Source: Desertifilum tharense IPPAS B-1220 (GTDB lineage Bacteria > Cyanobacteriota > Cyanobacteriia > Cyanobacteriales > Desertifilaceae). From it: a stretch of DNA of 64,000 bases. The DNA is taken from contig NZ_MJGC01000110.1 of assembly GCF_001746915.1 (NCBI RefSeq), positions 62,001 through 126,000 on the forward strand, read 5' to 3'. The translations under genes and the position numbers were made by a program. How positions within the stretch are numbered: position 1 is the stretch's first letter; each line of letters opens with the position of its first letter. Under the pieces are notes generated by a model, which saw nothing but the letters and a program-made list of their open reading frames with translations, did not search any database and was not told the origin of the DNA. Shown piece after piece: positions 61,330 through 64,000 of the stretch.

Positions 61330-63963
61330 ATGCCTAGTCGTCAACCCTCCCCATCTTTTCCCAGCGTTACCGAAGACAACCTGCTAACCCTGCTGTGGGA
61401 AACTGCTAGTATCGCTTTGTGCATTACCGACGAGCAAGGCAATTTAGTCAGCGTTAACGCGGCTTATCTCAAGCTGTATGGCGGGTTAGCCAGCGAAGTC
61501 CTCGGTCAGCATTTTACAACGGTCTTGTTGGGTGTAGGGGAGTCGCAACAGTCTCAAAGCTACGAGGGGCAAATGCAATGTAAAAATGGAGAAGTTCGCG
61601 ACCTTCAGGTGACTATCGCCCCATTACACTCTGAAAACCGTAATTTGCAGTTGATGACGCTTGTGGATATTACAGAACGCAAGCGCTTAGGACGCGCCCT
61701 GCAACATAGCGAACAGAGGTTGGAAAAGCTGGCGGCTCATATTCCGGGGACGCTTTATCAATTTTGTTTAAGCCGGGAGGGGAAATTTTACTTTCCCTAT
61801 ATCAGCTTGGGAATTGCTGAGATTGCCGAACTCGATGCCGCAACGGTCATCGCCGATGCTCAATCTCTACTCAGCTTAGTTCATCCCGATGACTGGGCAG
61901 AATTGGAAGAATCAATCGTTCTTTCGGCTCAAACGCTACATCCTTGGAAGTGGGAAGGGCGATGCATTACCCCGTCGGGAAAAGTGAAGTGGGTGCAAGG
62001 GGCTTCGCGTCCTGAGTTGCACGCCGACGGTAGTATTGTCTGGGATGGTTGGTTAATGGAGATTACCGATCGCAAGCAAACCAATGCGGCTTTGTTAGAG
62101 CGATCGCGCCTAGCGACTCTCTGTGCAAAAGTGGGCGCAATTTTGGGGCAAGGGGGAAATTTAGAGACGATTCTGCAAGAATGTACCCGTACCCTGGTGG
62201 TTTATTTAAATGCCAAGGGGGTGAAAATTTGGACGTTTTCCTCGCCGACTCAACCTCCACAATTGCAAGCTGTTATGGGCGAATTGGCTGGGGAATGTCC
62301 GGCAATTGGATCGGAGGGAATGTTGGCGTCTGAATTTCCGGCATATCCCTTAATTGTGGACGAACGTTTAATTGGAGTTTTAGGGATTGCAGAACAAGAA
62401 GGGTTTACGGATGCCGTTCATCATACCTTGTCTTGGATTGCCAATGCGATCGCGGTTGCGATTGACCGTTGGTGGGCGAGAGAAGCCTTACTTTCGCGGC
62501 GAGAAGGTTTATTATTTCGGCTAGCCAGCCAAATTCGCAATTCCCTAGACCTCAATACGATTCTCAACACGGCGGTTCAAGAAATTCGCAGCTTATTAAA
62601 GATTGACCGCTGTCATTTTTTGTGGTGCTGGCCCGATTTGCGATCGCCCACGCTAACCATTACGCACGAGGCGAGCGACGCTAACTTTCCCTGTTGGTTG
62701 GGAGACTATCACCTGCCCAACCTAGAACAGATGGTTGAGAGAATTCAAAACCTAGAGAGTTGGCAAATTGACGACCTATCGGTTTTTAAAAATAGTTCTC
62801 CGCAAGCAGCCTGCGAAGTCGGGTTGCTTTCCCAAGGGATTACGGCGCAACTCCTATTACCCCTGCAAACTCGTTCTGGACAACTGGGGGCAATTGCGTG
62901 CATTCATTTTAGCGGCCCCAGACCTTGGAGCGATCGCGAAGTCGATTTATTACAAGCCGTTACCAATCAATTAACCTTAGCCATTGAACAAGCGGAATTA
63001 TATGCTCTCACTCGTACAGATGCCCTCCGCGCCCAAGCCCAAGCTCAGGAACTCAAACAAGCACTCCACAAACTCCAACAAACCCAAGCCCAACTGGTTC
63101 AAACTGAAAAGATGTCAAGTTTGGGACAAATGGTAGCGGGTATCGCCCATGAAATTAACAATCCGGTCAACTTCATTAATGGCAATCTCTTACATGCCAG
63201 TAACTATATTGAAGACCTGAGTGAATTGTTAACCCTCTATATGCAAGCCTATCCCAATCCCGCCTCAGAAATTACTGTTAAAGCCCAATCGATTGACTTA
63301 GAATTCATTCAGGAAGACCTTCCCCGGATCTTAGATTCTATGCGCGTTGGCGCAGAACGGATTAGTCAAATTGTTCTCTCCTTACGGAAATTCTCCCGGT
63401 TAGACGAAGCCGAAAGAAAGCACGTCAACCTCAACGAAGGCATTGACAATACCTTATCTATTTTACAACATCGCCTAACATCTAAAACTAGCCCATTTGC
63501 CATTCAAGTGATTAAAAAATATAGCGACTTACCCGCCGTTGAATGCTATGCTGGTCAACTCAATCAAGTCTTCATGAACATTCTCAGCAACGCCATTGAT
63601 GCTCTAGAAGAAGCCTATCGCCAAGACTACTTTAGATCCGATACCACACCGACCATTTGGATTTATACCCAACCCATCAGCAGCCATCCTAATCCCGATA
63701 TTGAAATGCCCCTCGATACCGTCCTGATTCGGATTGCTGATAATGGCATTGGCATTCCAGACTCGATTAAAAAGCGCCTATTCGATCCCTTTTTTACCAC
63801 CAAATCGGTTGGTAAAGGCACCGGACTGGGCTTATCCATTAGCTATCAAGTTGTTGTTGAAAGACATGGCGGTAGCTTAGAATGTTTTTCTGAACCGGGT
63901 CAAGGTGCCGAGTTTTTCATTAAAATTCCAATTTCTCCTATCCCCGTTCTGCCTTTAGAGTAG
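61330..63963 (+). CDS. PAS/PAS/GAF/GAF sensor histidine kinase, 877 aa
   Basis: Order: PAS (about residues 15-115), PAS with PAC (about 125-250), GAF (about 262-380), GAF (about 390-555), coiled coil, HisKA with H607 in AGIAHEINNPVNFI, and HATPase with DNGIGIP and GKGTGLGLSIS. There is no membrane segment; cytoplasmic sensing of light, redox or ligands is likely, but the GAF Cys needed for a bilin is not obvious. The catalytic module is nearly the same as in the 452- and 1877-residue kinases of this window. It is the last complete gene; 37 bases of the window remain after its stop. Confidence 0.92.
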   Translation: MPSRQPSPSFPSVTEDNLLTLLWETASIALCITDEQGNLVSVNAAYLKLYGGLASEVLGQHFTTVLLGVGESQQSQSYEGQMQCKNGEVRDLQVTIAPLHSENRNLQLMTLVDITERKRLGRALQHSEQRLEKLAAHIPGTLYQFCLSREGKFYFPYISLGIAEIAELDAATVIADAQSLLSLVHPDDWAELEESIVLSAQTLHPWKWEGRCITPSGKVKWVQGASRPELHADGSIVWDGWLMEITDRKQTNAALLERSRLATLCAKVGAILGQGGNLETILQECTRTLVVYLNAKGVKIWTFSSPTQPPQLQAVMGELAGECPAIGSEGMLASEFPAYPLIVDERLIGVLGIAEQEGFTDAVHHTLSWIANAIAVAIDRWWAREALLSRREGLLFRLASQIRNSLDLNTILNTAVQEIRSLLKIDRCHFLWCWPDLRSPTLTITHEASDANFPCWLGDYHLPNLEQMVERIQNLESWQIDDLSVFKNSSPQAACEVGLLSQGITAQLLLPLQTRSGQLGAIACIHFSGPRPWSDREVDLLQAVTNQLTLAIEQAELYALTRTDALRAQAQAQELKQALHKLQQTQAQLVQTEKMSSLGQMVAGIAHEINNPVNFINGNLLHASNYIEDLSELLTLYMQAYPNPASEITVKAQSIDLEFIQEDLPRILDSMRVGAERISQIVLSLRKFSRLDEAERKHVNLNEGIDNTLSILQHRLTSKTSPFAIQVIKKYSDLPAVECYAGQLNQVFMNILSNAIDALEEAYRQDYFRSDTTPTIWIYTQPISSHPNPDIEMPLDTVLIRIADNGIGIPDSIKKRLFDPFFTTKSVGKGTGLGLSISYQVVVERHGGSLECFSEPGQGAEFFIKIPISPIPVLPLE

Positions 63964-64000
63964 GTGCTAACCCAAGAATGGCTTCTGTCCAATCGGTTTC

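Noticed and set aside
1..64000. tRNA, rRNA or riboswitch genes
   Set aside because: I scanned the intergenic gaps by eye for TTCGAATC-like T-loops and conserved cores and found none; an automated covariance search would be needed to be sure.

Overview
The window is cyanobacterial. The HIP1 octamer GCGATCGC and its variants occur throughout, and several genes belong to families confined to cyanobacteria and chloroplasts: NdhM of the NDH-1 complex, a Tab2/Atab2-type RNA-binding protein, a CCB1-like cytochrome b6f assembly factor, a Hik2/chloroplast-sensor-kinase-type histidine kinase, the RppAB pair, and DUF3155, DUF3082 and DUF3611 proteins. The many two-component proteins, Uma2 and pentapeptide proteins and dispersed repeats suggest a larger-genome (possibly filamentous) cyanobacterium, but the genus cannot be fixed from the sequence. 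I saw no rRNA, tRNA, CRISPR array or insertion sequence.

Layout. 1-6122: the 3' part of asnS, a small reverse-strand gene, an FtsL-like protein with the septal transpeptidase FtsI, and a YyaL-type thioredoxin-fold protein. 6443-17891: three large paralogous RTX (hemolysin-type calcium-binding) proteins, with a Ser/Thr kinase-GUN4 fusion between the second and third. The second and third carry regularly placed cysteines (and methionines in the second), a 162-bp tandem repeat and Ser/Asp/Gly-rich linkers; this is the most unusual part of the window. 18019-24696: a WD40 protein, a cyclic-nucleotide-binding protein, a secreted VirB10-like protein without its usual SLH domain, Hik2, DUF3155 and CCB1-like genes. 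24912-31521: a PadR regulator, a DUF3611 membrane protein, a nodIJ-type ABC exporter with a Uma2 gene inside the operon, a SLOG-fold protein, a family 2 glycosyltransferase, ispE and DUF3082. 31525-37709: a GGDEF-EAL protein, a small acidic protein, ndhM, leuD, an acyltransferase, a possible 45-residue gene and an MFS transporter.

37940-51256 is a signalling block: an 1877-residue kinase/ATPase/histidine kinase, a Cache-HAMP hybrid kinase overlapping a REC-histidine kinase, then Tab2, a small membrane protein and RppAB. 51440-56362 holds a peroxiredoxin-dioxygenase fusion, a pentapeptide protein, a ribbon-helix-helix protein, two conserved hypotheticals and a UPF0175/DUF3368 toxin-antitoxin pair. 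56576-63963 holds two proteins of unknown function, ureD-ureA-ureB without ureC, and a PAS/GAF histidine kinase.

How they fit together. The RTX cluster probably supplies secreted or surface calcium-binding proteins, but no type I secretion genes are present. Three histidine kinases share one nearly identical catalytic module, which suggests local expansion of a signalling family. Housekeeping genes (asnS, ftsI, ispE, leuD, ndhM, urease) are scattered singly or in pairs, as is usual in cyanobacteria. Three convergent gene pairs end in shared stop codons.
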